This document shows, one piece after another, positions 63,917-64,000 of a DNA stretch of 64,000 nt (positions within the stretch are counted from its first letter, which is position 1; every line of letters starts with the position of its first letter). The translations under genes and the position numbers were made by a program. Source of the stretch: Halomonas saccharevitans (GTDB lineage Bacteria; Pseudomonadota; Gammaproteobacteria; Pseudomonadales; Halomonadaceae); contig NZ_FPAQ01000008.1 in the NCBI RefSeq assembly GCF_900116405.1, forward strand, positions 35,353-99,352, in the 5' to 3' direction. Under the pieces are notes generated by a model. That model made no database searches. It saw only the letters and a program-made list of their open reading frames with translations, and had not been told where the DNA came from.

Positions 63917-64000
63917 AGAATAACTGCAGCGCTTTGGACCACACGGTAGAGGTAGGAGGGCCAGCGCCGATACCCTCCCTGCTTTACCGACCAAAGTGAA
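63913..64000 (-). CDS. C-terminal end of an upstream operon gene (perhaps alg8-like)
   Basis: A frame entering from the window edge ends at a TGA (63915-63913) that overlaps the ATG of the Alg44-like gene, the same coupling as at the other junctions. The 28 visible residues (ending YLYRVVQSAAVIL) are basic then hydrophobic. By gene order this would be the alg8-type glycosyltransferase, but the visible part is too short to identify. Confidence 0.4.
   Translation of the reverse strand, partial: SLWSVKQGGYRRWPSYLYRVVQSAAVIL

Noticed and set aside
1..64000. CRISPR arrays, insertion sequences, prophage or integrative elements
   Set aside because: No regularly spaced direct repeats, transposase or integrase genes or attachment-site duplications were seen. 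The tRNA-Arg gene at 47688 has no duplicated 3' end in the window.

Overview
The window is high-GC bacterial DNA with gammaproteobacterial gene content. The combination of FlhDC master regulators, sigma-28-type promoters, a Pseudomonas-like pyrE-crc-rph-yicC block and an alginate-type exopolysaccharide cluster suggests a halophilic member of the Halomonadaceae (Halomonas-like). This is inferred from gene content, because no rRNA or species marker is present.

Positions 1-47565 form one long flagellar and chemotaxis region. It starts with the end of fliQ and fliR (plus strand), followed by the rod-hook operon flgBCDEFGHIJ and flgKL (minus strand, 11903 to 1160). Then come flgA, flgM and flgN (plus) and a divergent pair of c-di-GMP proteins: a degenerate PAS-GGDEF-EAL protein and a PilZ/HD-GYP fusion. 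Next are fliS, fliT, a second FliK-like gene and an orphan FlhB C-domain, then flhDC behind an AT-rich control region. The motility and signalling block is motAB-cheA-cheW, three chemoreceptors, cheR, cheB, a fourth receptor, cheY and cheZ. It is followed by flhB-flhA-flhF, a small unknown gene, flhE and fliA. The region ends with a degenerate EAL-HDOD protein (minus) and a second, PomAB-like stator operon with an intact EAL phosphodiesterase. Eight promoters of the form T(C/A)AAG-N3, exactly 11 nt, then a (G/T)(C/T)CGAT-type -10 map a class III (sigma-28/FliA) regulon across this block. They place the c-di-GMP proteins and both stators under the same control as flgM, flgKL, fliS and cheB.

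Positions 47566-57775 are housekeeping: tRNA-Arg(CCG) with its promoter and terminator, a di-haem cytochrome c with a recently duplicated segment, rep helicase, trmL, pyrE, a Crc-like catalytically dead ExoIII-family protein, rph (RNase PH), yicC and two MFS transporters.

Positions 57889-64000 (minus strand) hold part of an alginate-type polysaccharide operon. It reads: end of an upstream gene, an Alg44-like protein lacking the c-di-GMP-binding half of PilZ, a PL14-type lyase, a PL5 alginate lyase (AlgL-like) and a very long AlgK-like Sel1-repeat lipoprotein broken by one extra base in an eight-G run. All junctions are 4-nt start/stop overlaps.

The most unusual items are the divergent sigma-28-driven c-di-GMP pair (intact PilZ joined to a degenerate HD-GYP, facing a degenerate GGDEF-EAL that keeps its I-site), the coupled FliK-like/FlhB-C module, FlhF with an extra C-terminal region of about 360 residues followed by an unknown gene where flhG would be expected, and the unusual alginate-type cluster. 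No CRISPR array, insertion sequence or prophage was seen.
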